Source: Nitrospira lenta (GTDB taxonomy: Bacteria; Nitrospirota; Nitrospiria; Nitrospirales; Nitrospiraceae). Taken from it: DNA of 52,820 nt. Below the pieces are notes generated by a model, which did no database searches, was not told where the DNA came from, and was given only the letters and a program-made list of their open reading frames with translations. Below are positions 36,301 to 44,696 of the stretch, in pieces; the stretch's first letter is position 1; every line of letters starts with the position of its first letter. The translations under genes were made by a program, and so were the position numbers. Location of the stretch: contig CAMDPZ010000006.1 of NCBI GenBank assembly GCA_945905765.1, positions 1 to 52,820 on the forward strand. The letters are read 5' to 3'.

Positions 36301-36809
36301 AACGCCTCAAGGGCCAGGTGGTGGAAGAAGAACCGGAGCCGGTGCTCCGGCTCAATATCTCCGCCTTCATCCCGGATGAATATATTGCCGATCCCCACCA
36401 ACGTCTCTCGTTTTATAAACGCCTCTCCTCCTGCGCCCAAGTCGGCGACCTCGCCTTGCTGCATGGCGAAATGCAGGACCGGTACGGAATGGCTCCGGAC
36501 TCCGTCGAACGGCTGTTCGAGGTCATGCAAGTGCGGCTTCAGGCCAAGGCCTTGCGCCTGGCGGCCATCGAGCTCAAAACCCACTCCGTCGTCGTCACGC
36601 TCGACGCCAAGAGCCGGGTCGCCAGCCAGGCGATTCACAAACTGATGGACCGGTACAAGAAGCGGATTTGCTTCCTGTCCCCCCTCGCATTTGAACTCCA
36701 AATGCCGCATCAGGACTGGCCTTCCATCTTTCAAGAACTCACCGCAACCTTGCAAAGCCTGGGAGTCTGTGATACCAACACAACGATGTCCCCGCAATCA
36801 TCTCGCTAA
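33336..36809 (+). CDS. mfd: Transcription-repair coupling factor
   Basis: 1157 residues, normal length. Displaces RNA polymerase stalled at DNA lesions and recruits UvrA. Seen in order: UvrB-homology region (about 1-330, e.g. GYRRVSVVEIPGEFSIRGGI), RNA-polymerase-interaction domain (about 470-540, e.g. GDYVVHVQHGIARYQGL), then the superfamily 2 translocase: Walker A GDVGYGKTEVAMRAAFK with Lys639, the DEEQWFGVKHKERLK box, TATPIPRTLQMA, QLRGRVGRSGDQAYAY and the TRG-type segment EIRGAGNLLGKQQSGHI. The C-terminal domain (about 1000-1140) is present. It is followed after 17 nt by the PPIase gene. Confidence 0.97.
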   Translation: MSETISSTSASQWFVPVAAALTAKAGRPSVTGLHGSTSGLALTTLMQPQSGKLGNRSWLIVTGSDEAAERLFDDLHFFHDLVGLSTAPLALFPRWETLPYEGSAPHVSLIARRMNTLHHIRTAPQTYLVTSIAALMQRLLPVEAFTGTTLQFKRGGTIEREVLTSRLLRLGYRRVSVVEIPGEFSIRGGIVDIFSTAYAEPLRVEFLGETIDSLRLFDPATQKSTAKLDRAVVLPAREYLRAEDSPDALAPIPADAEWRAPALYPNMESLFDYFTEQPILVLDQPSALTGACADLWSKIDDGYLRHADRETTVPYPSPERLFLAWPELMEHTQGWPTLALEPLTESDASWNPVQAFPAQAPASAGLGARGMPFSQTLAIMDRLREDCRVVLVARSQGQVARLLALLREHDVPAMEWATGTWTASSKTKAPFYVLHGDLSAGFLAPDLRVAVLTEEELFAKGARHKPQAKSKAATFLSSLEDLNVGDYVVHVQHGIARYQGLKRLSVQDFDSDYLILEFAGGDKLYVPLEKLSHVQRYSGAEGHGPRLERLGGTSWAKTTARVKKDIEEMAHELVDLYANRELVTRNAYGFDSTMYHEFEAAFEYEETEDQLKAIEDITRDMESNKPMDRLVCGDVGYGKTEVAMRAAFKAVEANRQVAVLVPTTLLAHQHYDNFSERFAPFPARVALLSRFQSPKEAKAILKDVANGDVDVVIGTHRLIQKDVVFRDLGLVIIDEEQWFGVKHKERLKQLRTQIDVLTLTATPIPRTLQMAMASVRDLSIIETPPAGRLAIRTQVVRSSDKLVREAILRELGRGGQVYFVHNRVETMEKTGAWLHQLVPDARIVMAHGQMNAKPLEAVMLKFFRREADILIASAIIQSGIDVPTANTIIINRADMFGLAQLYQLRGRVGRSGDQAYAYFLVPDEGQLSEDAQKRLTAIQQFTELGAGFRIAAADMEIRGAGNLLGKQQSGHIAAIGLDLYMQMVEQAVQRLKGQVVEEEPEPVLRLNISAFIPDEYIADPHQRLSFYKRLSSCAQVGDLALLHGEMQDRYGMAPDSVERLFEVMQVRLQAKALRLAAIELKTHSVVVTLDAKSRVASQAIHKLMDRYKKRICFLSPLAFELQMPHQDWPSIFQELTATLQSLGVCDTNTTMSPQSSR

Positions 36810-36826
36810 CAAGGTTTCACGCACTT

Positions 36827-37732
36827 ATGACTATGACTCGACCATCCAACGCTTCCAGAAACTTCGTCACCCTCCGTGTTCTCGCCATGCTGTCCTGCGT
36901 CATCGGAGGCAGCCTCCTGTCGCTCACCGGCTGCACGCCACCGCCGGAAGAAGGCGTGGTCGCCCTCGTCAACGGCCGGCAGATCACGCAGAACGAATTC
37001 GAAGCCCGCTGGGAAGAACTATCCGACGCCACCAGGTCCCGGTACGAGAAGGAAGGGGGGAAACGCCGTTTCCTCGACGAGCTCATCACACGCGAACTGC
37101 TGATGCAGGAAGCGCGTAAGCAGGGCATCGATCAGAACGACACCGTCCGGGATCGGACCCAGCGCTATCGGGAACAGTTGATTCTCGACGAGCTTCTCAG
37201 GAGCCTGGTCAAAACCAAGATCGACCTCTCGGACGAAGAACTGGACGCCTTTTACGCGAAACATGCCCACGAGCTCCTGACCGCCTTGAAGGTGCGAGTG
37301 TCCCAAATGCTGCTCCCCAGCCTTCCCGCCGCGAAGGATGTCGAGGCGCAGATCAACCGGGGCGGAGACTTTGCCAAATTTGCGCAGCGCTATTCCCTCG
37401 ACATCAAAACGAAACTCAAGGGGGGAGATCTCGGCCCCTACCACAAGAATTTAGTCATCCCGGAGGTCGACGCGGTCCTGCAAACCCTCAAGCCTGGAAC
37501 GGTCAGTGCCCCGATCAAAACGGAGGCCGACTATTACCTCGTCATGGTCACGGCCCTCGACACGGAAATGATCCAGGCGGATTTAGCCATCCGGGAGCGC
37601 CTCCGGCAGGAACTGCTCAACGAAAAACGCCGAAAGCGGTTTGACGACGCGCTCGTGGACATCCGCGCGAAAGCCACCATCCGCCTGGCCGACGCCTCCC
37701 GCTATGTCGCCGACGACATCGGCGCCCGCTGA
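36827..37732 (+). CDS. PpiC-type peptidyl-prolyl isomerase lipoprotein
   Basis: 301 residues. Signal peptide with lipobox LTGC at about residues 33-36, then PPPEEG. A SurA/PrsA-like N-terminal chaperone part (VALVNGRQITQNEFEARW) is followed by a parvulin domain at about 150-250 (VRVSQMLLPSL, GGDFAKFAQRYSLD, GGDLGPYHK). Known: such lipoproteins assist folding of secreted or outer-membrane proteins. Directly after mfd and before a second isomerase gene, it likely forms an envelope-folding pair. Some parvulin active-site residues are hard to place by eye, so catalytic activity is not certain. Confidence 0.88.
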   Translation: MTMTRPSNASRNFVTLRVLAMLSCVIGGSLLSLTGCTPPPEEGVVALVNGRQITQNEFEARWEELSDATRSRYEKEGGKRRFLDELITRELLMQEARKQGIDQNDTVRDRTQRYREQLILDELLRSLVKTKIDLSDEELDAFYAKHAHELLTALKVRVSQMLLPSLPAAKDVEAQINRGGDFAKFAQRYSLDIKTKLKGGDLGPYHKNLVIPEVDAVLQTLKPGTVSAPIKTEADYYLVMVTALDTEMIQADLAIRERLRQELLNEKRRKRFDDALVDIRAKATIRLADASRYVADDIGAR

Positions 37733-37833
37733 TCCGGCGGCTGGCAACCTCTAACTCATACTCCTCAAGCCATCCGCAATTCGTGTACAATCCCTCGAAC
37801 CCTCATCGGCAGCCGGGCGCGAGACTCAAAGCC

Positions 37834-38862
37834 ATGATCATGCACCGTCCCTTCATCACGATGCCTCCGTCCCGATTGCACCGCGCGGTCCTCTTCGCGC
37901 TGGCGCTGCTCGCGCCGGCCTCTCTGCTTTCGGCCGCGCAGGTGCAAGACCGGATCGTCGCGATCGTCAACTCGGACCTCATCATGCAGTCCGATATGAA
38001 ACGGGAACTGGCCCCTGAACGGGAACGGATTCAAAAGGAATATCGCGGCGAGGCCCTCGCGCACCGGCTCAGAACGGTGGAATACATGGCGCTGACCTCG
38101 ATGATCGAGCGCAAACTCCAGCTCCAGGAAGCCAAGGCCAAAGGGATCGAGGTCTCAGACCAGGAGGTCCGGCAGGCGCTTCAGCAGATGAAGCAGCAGG
38201 GGGAAAAGATCGACGAGACGAATCCGGCCAACCTCAAAAATGTCCGGGAACAGCTGATCCTGCTCAAAGTCGTCGACCGGGAAGTGCGAAGCGGGGTCAT
38301 GGTCGCGGACTCCGACATCAAACGCTACTTTCAGGAACACCATGACCGGTTCGCGCTCCCGGAGGAATATACCCTCAGCCAGATTCTCCTCAAGCCCCGG
38401 TCCCCTGACGATACGTCCGACGCCAAAGCCAAAGCGGCCGAGATCACAGCCCTGCTCAAACGGGGGGAGCCCTTCGAAGATCTGGCATTGCATTTTTCTG
38501 ACGGGCCCAACGCCTCACGAGGCGGGCGTCTGGGATTGGTGCGGCAGGGAGAACTCTTGCCCGGCATCGAACGGGCCATCACGAAGCTCGTGCCAGGCGG
38601 CATCTCGGATACGATCGAAACCTCAGAGGGATTCCATATCGTGCGTCTGGAGGACAAACAGCCCAAACAATTCAGGCCGTACGAGGAAGTGCGCGCGGAG
38701 ATCCAGGGACTCGTCTTTCAGCAGAAAAGCGAGGACGTCTTTCAGGCTTGGCTGGCAGAGCTCAAAAACAAAGCCTATATCGAGATCAAGTTCGAATCCG
38801 CTCCTTCAGGGCCGCCCACAACCGGTCCCGCCCCTCGCCCGTCGTCGACGAGTAAGGAATAG
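37834..38862 (+). CDS. SurA-like periplasmic peptidyl-prolyl isomerase
   Basis: 342 residues from the ATG at 37834; an in-frame GTG at 37783 and ATGs at 37840 and 37861 are alternatives, and no start has a clear ribosome-binding site. A TACAAT stretch at 37785 might be part of a promoter. Signal peptide (LFALALLAPASLLSA), SurA N-terminal domain (VQDRIVAIVNSDLIMQSD), one parvulin domain (about 215-310: YTLSQILLKPRS, GGRLGLVRQGELLPGIE, TSEGFHIVRLEDKQ) and a Pro/Ser/Thr-rich tail. Known: SurA-type chaperones escort outer-membrane proteins. Its last 77 nt overlap the convergent engB gene. Confidence 0.9.
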   Translation: MIMHRPFITMPPSRLHRAVLFALALLAPASLLSAAQVQDRIVAIVNSDLIMQSDMKRELAPERERIQKEYRGEALAHRLRTVEYMALTSMIERKLQLQEAKAKGIEVSDQEVRQALQQMKQQGEKIDETNPANLKNVREQLILLKVVDREVRSGVMVADSDIKRYFQEHHDRFALPEEYTLSQILLKPRSPDDTSDAKAKAAEITALLKRGEPFEDLALHFSDGPNASRGGRLGLVRQGELLPGIERAITKLVPGGISDTIETSEGFHIVRLEDKQPKQFRPYEEVRAEIQGLVFQQKSEDVFQAWLAELKNKAYIEIKFESAPSGPPTTGPAPRPSSTSKE

Positions 38863-39382
38863 CCTCCTCGGTCAATCCCAACCCTTCGTGCAGCCGGCGC
38901 AGCGTCTTGATGCGCTCGCTCATTTTCAGTTTATCGACTTTTGTCGCCACCACGATGGGCGGACGTCCGACTGACAACAGCCAGGCGATCGTCTCCCGGT
39001 CCTGTTCGCTCACCACCCGGCTTTCCACCAGAACCACCACCGCGCGCAATTGTTCGCTGCCGTCGAGATACTGTTCGATTAACGGCGCCCATTCAGCCCG
39101 CAGCGACTTCGAGACCCTCGCATAGCCATAACCAGGCAAATCCACCAACACGAATCGCGCCAATCCTGGATCGTCGCTGGTGATGCGAAAAAGATTGACC
39201 AGACGAGTCTTGCCAGGCGTGCGACTGACTTTGGCCAGCCCCCTGCGCTGCAAAAGCGAATTGATGAGCGAGGACTTGCCGACGTTCGACCGCCCGATGA
39301 AGGCGACTTCCGGAAGATCGCCTTGCAGAAACTGTTCTGGCCCTGCACAACTTCTGATAAACTCTGCCGTGAGAATTTTCAT
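38786..39382 (-). CDS. engB: Ribosome-biogenesis GTP-binding protein EngB (YihA/YsxC)
   Basis: 198 residues. G1 GRSNVGKSS at about 31-39, G3 VDLPGYGYARVSK, G4 TKVDKL and the C-terminal SSTTGEGRDRLW. Known: essential GTPase for large ribosomal subunit assembly. The 3' end overlaps that of the SurA-like gene by 77 nt; the overlapping part encodes the last about 25 residues of EngB, including the conserved SSTTGEGRDRLW, and the Pro/Ser-rich tail of the other protein, so EngB is the constrained partner. Confidence 0.95.
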   Translation of the reverse strand: MKILTAEFIRSCAGPEQFLQGDLPEVAFIGRSNVGKSSLINSLLQRRGLAKVSRTPGKTRLVNLFRITSDDPGLARFVLVDLPGYGYARVSKSLRAEWAPLIEQYLDGSEQLRAVVVLVESRVVSEQDRETIAWLLSVGRPPIVVATKVDKLKMSERIKTLRRLHEGLGLTEEAIPYSSTTGEGRDRLWAALKERIRT

Positions 39383-39456
39383 GCCCTACCCATTCACCGA
39401 TCAGACACCATGTTATTGACACGACCACACATCATCTCTGTGATACGCAGCCTCTA

Positions 39457-40185
39457 ATGCGGAAGTCAACCACCCACTCCCGCTCCCGCGTGAAGGCCTT
39501 CCTGATCATCGGCCTCGGCCTCCCGATCGGCGCGCTCCTCTTCGTGTGGCTGCTCACCATGCCAGACGTCTCGTCCTTGCGCAGGACCAATCCGCCTGTG
39601 ACAGCCCTGATGACCGCGCGCCAGGCCCAGGCTGAGGCGCAGGGTCTCACGGTCGGACGCCATTGGATCTGGGTGCCCCTCGCGCGGATCTCCCCGCACC
39701 TCCGGCAGGCGGTCGTGGCGGCGGAAGACGCCTCATTCTTCACGCATGAAGGATTCGACTGGGAAGGCATCAAAGAAGCAGCCAAGTACAACCTCGAGGC
39801 GGGCGAACTGAAGCGGGGCGGAAGCACCATTACCCAACAGCTGGCCAAAAATCTCTATCTCTCGTCCGAACGGTCCCTGTTTCGAAAAGCGCGGGAAGCC
39901 CTGATCACGCGCTCGCTCGAACATCAACTCACCAAGGCGCGGATCCTCGAGCTCTATCTCAACGTCGCGGAATGGGGACAGGGCGTCTACGGCGCTGAAG
40001 CGGCGGCCCGCCATCACTTCCAGAAGTCCTCACAGGACCTGACAGCCGATGAGGCAGCCTGGCTGGCCGCTATCTTACCCTCGCCGCGCCGATACGATCC
40101 GATCAGAAAAACCATGGCCCTGACTCGCAGACACGATCGCATCCTGAGCCTGATCACTCGGAAGCACAGCCATCCAGTTCCGTAA
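39457..40185 (+). CDS. mtgA: Monofunctional peptidoglycan glycosyltransferase
   Basis: 242 residues. One N-terminal membrane anchor (about 13-34), then a GT51 domain: VVAAEDASFFTHEGFDWEGI with catalytic Glu90, GGSTITQQLAKNLYLS, and the RKAREALITRSLEHQLTKARILELYLN core (given in parts), ending with AAWLAAILPSPRRYDP. Known: polymerises lipid II glycan chains. No transpeptidase domain follows, so it is the monofunctional type. MurJ, the lipid II flippase, is encoded 2 kb away on the other strand. Confidence 0.95.
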   Translation: MRKSTTHSRSRVKAFLIIGLGLPIGALLFVWLLTMPDVSSLRRTNPPVTALMTARQAQAEAQGLTVGRHWIWVPLARISPHLRQAVVAAEDASFFTHEGFDWEGIKEAAKYNLEAGELKRGGSTITQQLAKNLYLSSERSLFRKAREALITRSLEHQLTKARILELYLNVAEWGQGVYGAEAAARHHFQKSSQDLTADEAAWLAAILPSPRRYDPIRKTMALTRRHDRILSLITRKHSHPVP

Positions 40186-40241
40186 CGCCTCAACGATCTC
40201 CCTGCCCCGGTCGTACGGAACGGCCCGGTCAGGCGAATCTT

Positions 40242-41171
40242 TTATGGAAATTGTCCTCGAACTTTCGGCGAGCCGATCCCGTTCCACCAGCCGGCTGCCA
40301 TGTAGGGCGTCACATGCCTGATGGCAAATCGCCCGTCCGGCGAAAGGACGAGAGCTCCGGCAGACCCCTTGATCCGAGACACCAACAGACGCAAGACCTG
40401 TCTGACAGCAACCCTTGGGCTGGCCCCTGTCGCCAGACGATCACAAATCGTCTTGGCGAGCACAAGGCGGATGATGCCTTCGCCGATGCCGGTCATCGAT
40501 ACAGCGCCGCTCTGATTATCGGCATAAACACCGCAGCCGATGAGAGGGCTGTCGCCCACCCGCCCGGGCAACATCGAATCGACGCCCCCGGTCGAGGCTC
40601 CTGCCGCCACCGTCCCGGCCCGATCCAACGCGACCGCGCCGACGGTCCCATGCTGGTCCTTCTCCGTCCGCTGAGATTTCACCATTGCGCGATAGCGCTC
40701 CATCGTCTGCGCGACAGCCGTCGAGGCGGGCGACCGACCGACACTCCGGCGCAACGAACGTCCCTTCGACAGAGGTTCAAGTTTGCAGTACTGCGCAAAC
40801 GCCGTAGCCGGTGGGCCGACAAGCAAGACATGGTTCGTGTCTTCCATGACCAGGCGGGCCGCCGTAATTGGATACAGGATCCCTTCGATCGACGCGACGG
40901 CTCCGGCTTTGAGGTGGGCCCCCTCCATGATCGAAGCGTCCATTCGTTGCACTCCGTCCAGCTGGCGATTCGCTCCCTGCCCCGCATTGAACAGCCCGGA
41001 TTGTTCCAGGAGGCCGATCGTACATTCGACGGCAATGACGGCAGGACCTCCCTGTTCAAGGATGGCATAGCCGATGACAAGGGCATCGGACAAACAGGCG
41101 GCCTGCGCCGGCGTCATCCGTTTACGTCCGGCGCCTCCGTGGGCAAGAATGAGAGGAGAGGACTTGGTCAA
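40242..41171 (-). CDS. Isoaspartyl peptidase/L-asparaginase (plant type)
   Basis: 309 residues from a TTG at 41171, which overlaps the upstream stop as TTGA; in-frame starts further upstream would lie inside the previous gene. Ntn-hydrolase: begins with PLILAHGGAGRKR, and the self-cleavage/nucleophile Thr176 is in HGTVGAVALDRAG, followed by AAGASTGG and PGRVGDSPLIGCGVYAD. Known: the precursor cuts itself before that Thr to form an active alpha/beta enzyme that removes isoaspartyl dipeptides or asparagine amide. All key motifs are present. Last gene of the minus-strand run from murJ. Confidence 0.9.
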   Translation of the reverse strand: MTKSSPLILAHGGAGRKRMTPAQAACLSDALVIGYAILEQGGPAVIAVECTIGLLEQSGLFNAGQGANRQLDGVQRMDASIMEGAHLKAGAVASIEGILYPITAARLVMEDTNHVLLVGPPATAFAQYCKLEPLSKGRSLRRSVGRSPASTAVAQTMERYRAMVKSQRTEKDQHGTVGAVALDRAGTVAAGASTGGVDSMLPGRVGDSPLIGCGVYADNQSGAVSMTGIGEGIIRLVLAKTICDRLATGASPRVAVRQVLRLLVSRIKGSAGALVLSPDGRFAIRHVTPYMAAGWWNGIGSPKVRGQFP

Positions 41172-41734
41172 TTGAGGAGAAGGTCCCGAACCTGCCGGTA
41201 CGCCGGATCTCTCATCCGGTCCAAATCGGACCGCACGAACCCCAACCCGGTGACGCAAAGTTCGAAGTTGTCGGAGAGTGTCCGGAACAGAGGCGTTTCC
41301 TCCCCTGACGGATTGTCCTCCATTTGCGCGACAATCCCGTAGGAACGCTTGCCTGTCTTCATATAGTCCACGAGAAAATCCTTATGGTAGATCAGCCCGC
41401 TCGTCTTGAGTCGGCGCAGATATTCCGGGAATAGCCCCGCCATGAAGAGCGTGAAATCGCCGATATGCTGATGCACATCCCGCTCACGCTCCATCGACTG
41501 GGCCCCCAGCAAGACTTCCGATTCAAACAAAAGATCCACCACCGTATCGACCGGCCGGTCTTCCTGGTTTCTGATTTTATAGAGCTGATCGGTATGGGTA
41601 AAGTCGACAAGCAGGTTGGAGACGTAGCTGGTGACGTTGGGGTCGGGCCACCCGAGATGCTCCGTAAAGCTCTTCTCGGTCAGGGCGCCGAACAACTGAC
41701 GAAGCGGATGCCGTGGCGAAACTTGCGTTCCCAT
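41168..41734 (-). CDS. Conserved-looking soluble protein, unknown function
   Basis: 188 residues from the ATG at 41734, preceded by GAGAGGTGG; an in-frame ATG 15 nt upstream lacks a site. No signal peptide or membrane segment. Mostly helical, with FGALTEKSFTEHLGW near the start, SNLLVDFTHTDQLYKI, and IGDFTLFMAGLFPEYLRR in the middle; several Asp/His/Glu residues are spaced as in a helical bundle, but no known motif is recognised. Its stop overlaps the asparaginase start, so the two are translationally coupled. Confidence 0.8.
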   Translation of the reverse strand: MGTQVSPRHPLRQLFGALTEKSFTEHLGWPDPNVTSYVSNLLVDFTHTDQLYKIRNQEDRPVDTVVDLLFESEVLLGAQSMERERDVHQHIGDFTLFMAGLFPEYLRRLKTSGLIYHKDFLVDYMKTGKRSYGIVAQMEDNPSGEETPLFRTLSDNFELCVTGLGFVRSDLDRMRDPAYRQVRDLLLN

Positions 41735-41818
41735 TTCCACCTCTCGCATCTTCGAAAACGTTTCACCGCAATATAGCAGATCTTGGTCTATCTGACGATA
41801 TCTGCCCCTCTGATCCTT

Positions 41819-42376
41819 CTATCGGTCTTCGCGCGACAGACTTGAGCGCCGCTCGATTTTTGCCGGTCTCAGCTGCGCCAGAGTGCCTTCGAGGATGAGC
41901 AGTTTTCGTTTCGTGGGCAAGCCGCCGGAGAATCCTCCGAGCGACTGATCCTGCGCCACGATTCGATGGCACGGAACCAGGATCGGCATCGGATTCGCCC
42001 CCACGGCATTGCCGACGGCGCGGGCATACTGTCTGCCCCCTACGCGGAGGGCCACCCATTGATAGGACCGCAGCTGGCCATGGGAGATGCCACAAAGCGT
42101 CCGCCAGACCTTCCGCTGAAAACTCGTCCCTCGTGAAAGGTCCAGCGGCAAATCGAACGATGTGCGTGTTCCCGCCAGATAATCGGTCAGCTGCGTCAGC
42201 GCCTTTCGCAATCGCGGAGAAGCCTGGCCCTCCGGCAGTTCGATCGAGCCAGGCTGCAACTCGGAGCGCGCGGCCCGACGCGAAGCCTTCGGCAATACCA
42301 GGGCATCGATCCCCTTCGCCGTTTCTGACAGAGCCATCCAGCCCCACCGTGATTTGAAGATAATCGCCCGGCTCAT
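41819..42376 (-). CDS. ogt: Methylated-DNA-protein-cysteine methyltransferase
   Basis: 185 residues. The alkyl-acceptor Cys136 is in PILVPCHRIVAQ, and the DNA-binding wing segment SYQWVALRVGG followed by GNAVGANPMP precedes it. The end of the domain has GGFSGGLPTKRKLLILEG. Known: removes methyl groups from O6-methylguanine by suicide transfer to Cys. The N-terminal part is the usual RNase-H-like cap. It starts 6 nt after the murJ stop, in the same transcript direction. Confidence 0.94.
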   Translation of the reverse strand: MSRAIIFKSRWGWMALSETAKGIDALVLPKASRRAARSELQPGSIELPEGQASPRLRKALTQLTDYLAGTRTSFDLPLDLSRGTSFQRKVWRTLCGISHGQLRSYQWVALRVGGRQYARAVGNAVGANPMPILVPCHRIVAQDQSLGGFSGGLPTKRKLLILEGTLAQLRPAKIERRSSLSREDR

Positions 42377-42382
42377 TAGACC

Positions 42383-43999
42383 TCAGCGGACGATGACTCG
42401 ACCTAGTTTTTTTCGCACCATGCCCCAGACCAAGCCAAGTTCTTCAGACTGCAACAAAGCATGGACGCCCAGATAGCCGCTCACGCTCAATCCGATGGCC
42501 ACAAAGAGCAGGGCTGATTTCTCCGTCCATTCACCTGGCTGCGTCCAGATCTGCGCCGCCGCCACCCAGGCACAAACCAGAACCAACGGCAGGGATGCGA
42601 AGAGCACGCGCAGCGACGATCGTCCCACAGAGCCCCACTCGATGCCTCCCAACCGGCGGTGCAGCACCGCGACCAGGATGCCGCCGTTCACCATCGCCGC
42701 TAGAGCTGTGGCCAGGGCCAGGCCTGCCGCGCCAAGCGAAGACATCAACAGCAGCGAGAAGACGAGATTGGAGACCACGGCAATCGCCGCGGAGATGGCC
42801 GGCGTGCGCGTGTCTTGCAGGGAATAGAAAGCCGAGACGATGATGCGAACGCCTCCGAAGGCCCAGAGGCCAACGGCGTAACAGAGCACCGCCAACGCTG
42901 TCTCGGCTGTGTCGTGCGAGGTAAAGGTCCCATGCTCGAAGAAGAGATGGACGATCGGCTGGCGCAGGAGGATCAGGCCCAACATCGCCGGGAAAATGAT
43001 AAAGAGGATCATGCGCAGGCCGAAGCCCACCGTCGTCCGCAATTCATCCAGGGCTCCGCGCGCCGCCTGCGCCGAGAGGGTCGGCAAAATGGCCGTGGCC
43101 AATGCCACGCCGAAAATTCCGAGCGGAAACTGAATCAATCTCATGCCGTAAAAAAGATAGGTCGGCCCGCCCGCAAAGAAGGAGGCGAGGATCGTGCTCA
43201 CGGTAATGTTGATCTGCGTCACGGAAAGACCGAGGAGCGACGGCACCATCAGACGGCCGATCCGTCTCACGCCAGGATGGCCCGGCGCGAACCGGAATCC
43301 GAACAACATGCCCCGCCGCCTCAAACCAGGCAGCTGCATGGCGAACTGCGCCATCCCTCCCGCCACGACCCCGATGGCCACGCCAAGGATCGGCTCCGAC
43401 ATCACGGGCGACAGAAAGAACGCGCAACCGATGATCACGATATTAAAGAACACCGGCGAGAAGGCCGGCGCCGCAAAGGCGCGCATAGAATTCAGAATGC
43501 CCATCGCCAGCGCAGCCAGGCTGATAAAGATCAGATAGGGGAACATGATCTGCGTGAGCAATGTCGTCATGCCCAGCTTCGCCGGGTCGCCGTGAAATCC
43601 CGGCGCCAGGAGCCACACAATTCCCGCTGCGGCGATGATGCCCAAAATCGTAATGCCGGTCACGATCGTGAGCAATGTGGTAAAGACGGCGCTCGCCAGT
43701 TCCCACGCGTCTCGTTTCGATTTGAGCGTTTGATATTCCGTGAAGACCGGAATGAAGGCGGAAGACATCGACCCTTCCGCAAATAACTCGCGCAGCAAAT
43801 TCGGAACGCGATAGGCGACGAAGAAGGCATCGGCCGCAGGCGTTGCGCCGAAGAGCCCTGCCAGCACCATGTCGCGGATGAATCCGAGGATACGGCTGGA
43901 AAACGTGGCCAGGCCGATCAAGCCTGCCGCTTTGACCACCGAGCGAGTCTCGTCTTGCACGTTCACGGGAGCTGGAGCAACAACAGTAGGATCGGCCAT
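42383..43999 (-). CDS. murJ: Lipid II flippase MurJ (MviN)
   Basis: 538 residues from the ATG at 43999 (a GTG at 44023 is an alternative). About 14 membrane segments of the MOP superfamily. Landmarks: SSRILGFIRDMVLAGLFGAT, DAFFVAYRVPNLLRELFAEG followed by SMSSAFIPVFTEY, and FPLGIFGVALATAILPTLS. Known: flips lipid-linked peptidoglycan precursor to the periplasm. Charged residues of the central cavity (Arg in RVPNLLRELFAEG) are conserved. Length is normal. Probably co-transcribed with ogt downstream. Confidence 0.96.
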   Translation of the reverse strand: MADPTVVAPAPVNVQDETRSVVKAAGLIGLATFSSRILGFIRDMVLAGLFGATPAADAFFVAYRVPNLLRELFAEGSMSSAFIPVFTEYQTLKSKRDAWELASAVFTTLLTIVTGITILGIIAAAGIVWLLAPGFHGDPAKLGMTTLLTQIMFPYLIFISLAALAMGILNSMRAFAAPAFSPVFFNIVIIGCAFFLSPVMSEPILGVAIGVVAGGMAQFAMQLPGLRRRGMLFGFRFAPGHPGVRRIGRLMVPSLLGLSVTQINITVSTILASFFAGGPTYLFYGMRLIQFPLGIFGVALATAILPTLSAQAARGALDELRTTVGFGLRMILFIIFPAMLGLILLRQPIVHLFFEHGTFTSHDTAETALAVLCYAVGLWAFGGVRIIVSAFYSLQDTRTPAISAAIAVVSNLVFSLLLMSSLGAAGLALATALAAMVNGGILVAVLHRRLGGIEWGSVGRSSLRVLFASLPLVLVCAWVAAAQIWTQPGEWTEKSALLFVAIGLSVSGYLGVHALLQSEELGLVWGMVRKKLGRVIVR

Positions 44000-44048
44000 G
44001 GGTCGGGATTCTAGCGGAACCACGTCAGGCAGTCTATCGAACCGAACA

Positions 44049-44696
44049 TTATGGCTCCTGAATCAAGGAGTCGGACAGTTCGTTGGGATTATCGCCGGAC
44101 CCCGCGGGACTGACCTGCGCAAGGAGCGCTCCGCACTTGGCAATCGCCGCACAGATGGCGTCGGTCGCTTGTCCGGTTTTGATGCCCTCGATGATGCCGC
44201 TCACCAGGCCATCCCATGTGCCGGCAGGAACGTGATCGTTGATGCCCCTGTCCGCCAAGACCTGTACCCGCCGCTCCAACAACGACACGAAAATCAGCAC
44301 GCCCGTCCGGCCTTGCGTCTGATGCAGTCCATGTTGGTAAAAGGCCTGCTCGGCACGCAGAGCCACTTTATGCGCCAATCGCTCGCGTGACGTGACGAGG
44401 CGGATGACCATCGGAATCCTGCCAAGCCATTGCCCAAGTCCATAGGAGGCAACGACCGCCAGCAGCAGCCAGCCAGCGTTGCCTGCATGCCAGCCCCATG
44501 GCAACCAGTAGATCTCAATCGTCAGGAGCAGGGCCAGAGAGAGCAGGGCGAGCATGAGCCCCGTCCGATAGCCTGCTTCGCGATACCGGGCCGAGGCCGG
44601 AACGATCATCGGCACAATCTCGCTCTTCGTGACCAACTCGGCCTGTCGAACTGCTTGCTTGATCCGTTCCTGCTCTGCGTCTGTAAAAATTTTCAT
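44049..44696 (-). CDS. TPM-domain membrane protein (second of pair)
   Basis: 215 residues from the ATG at 44696, overlapping the preceding stop (ATGA). A cytoplasmic or periplasmic TPM-type start (FTDAEQERIKQAVRQAELVT, then KSEIVPMIV) is followed by two membrane segments (LMLALLSLALLLTIEIYWLP and GWLLLAVVASYGLG) and then the rest of the TPM fold (GRTGVLIFVSLLERRVQVLA, then DGLVSGIIEGIK). Thus the domain is interrupted by membrane helices, unlike the first TPM gene. Known: TPM proteins often accompany LemA; function unclear, with links to photosystem repair in plants and to membrane stress in bacteria. Confidence 0.85.
   Translation of the reverse strand: MKIFTDAEQERIKQAVRQAELVTKSEIVPMIVPASARYREAGYRTGLMLALLSLALLLTIEIYWLPWGWHAGNAGWLLLAVVASYGLGQWLGRIPMVIRLVTSRERLAHKVALRAEQAFYQHGLHQTQGRTGVLIFVSLLERRVQVLADRGINDHVPAGTWDGLVSGIIEGIKTGQATDAICAAIAKCGALLAQVSPAGSGDNPNELSDSLIQEP

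Noticed and set aside
35637-36797. 386-residue minus-strand frame
   Set aside because: Antisense to the translocase and C-terminal part of mfd; no recognisable motif.
40251-41342. 363-residue plus-strand frame
   Set aside because: Antisense to the isoaspartyl peptidase gene; Arg/Asp-rich shadow composition.
42815-43786. 323-residue plus-strand frame
   Set aside because: Antisense to murJ; extremely Arg/His/Glu-rich, as expected opposite a membrane protein gene.
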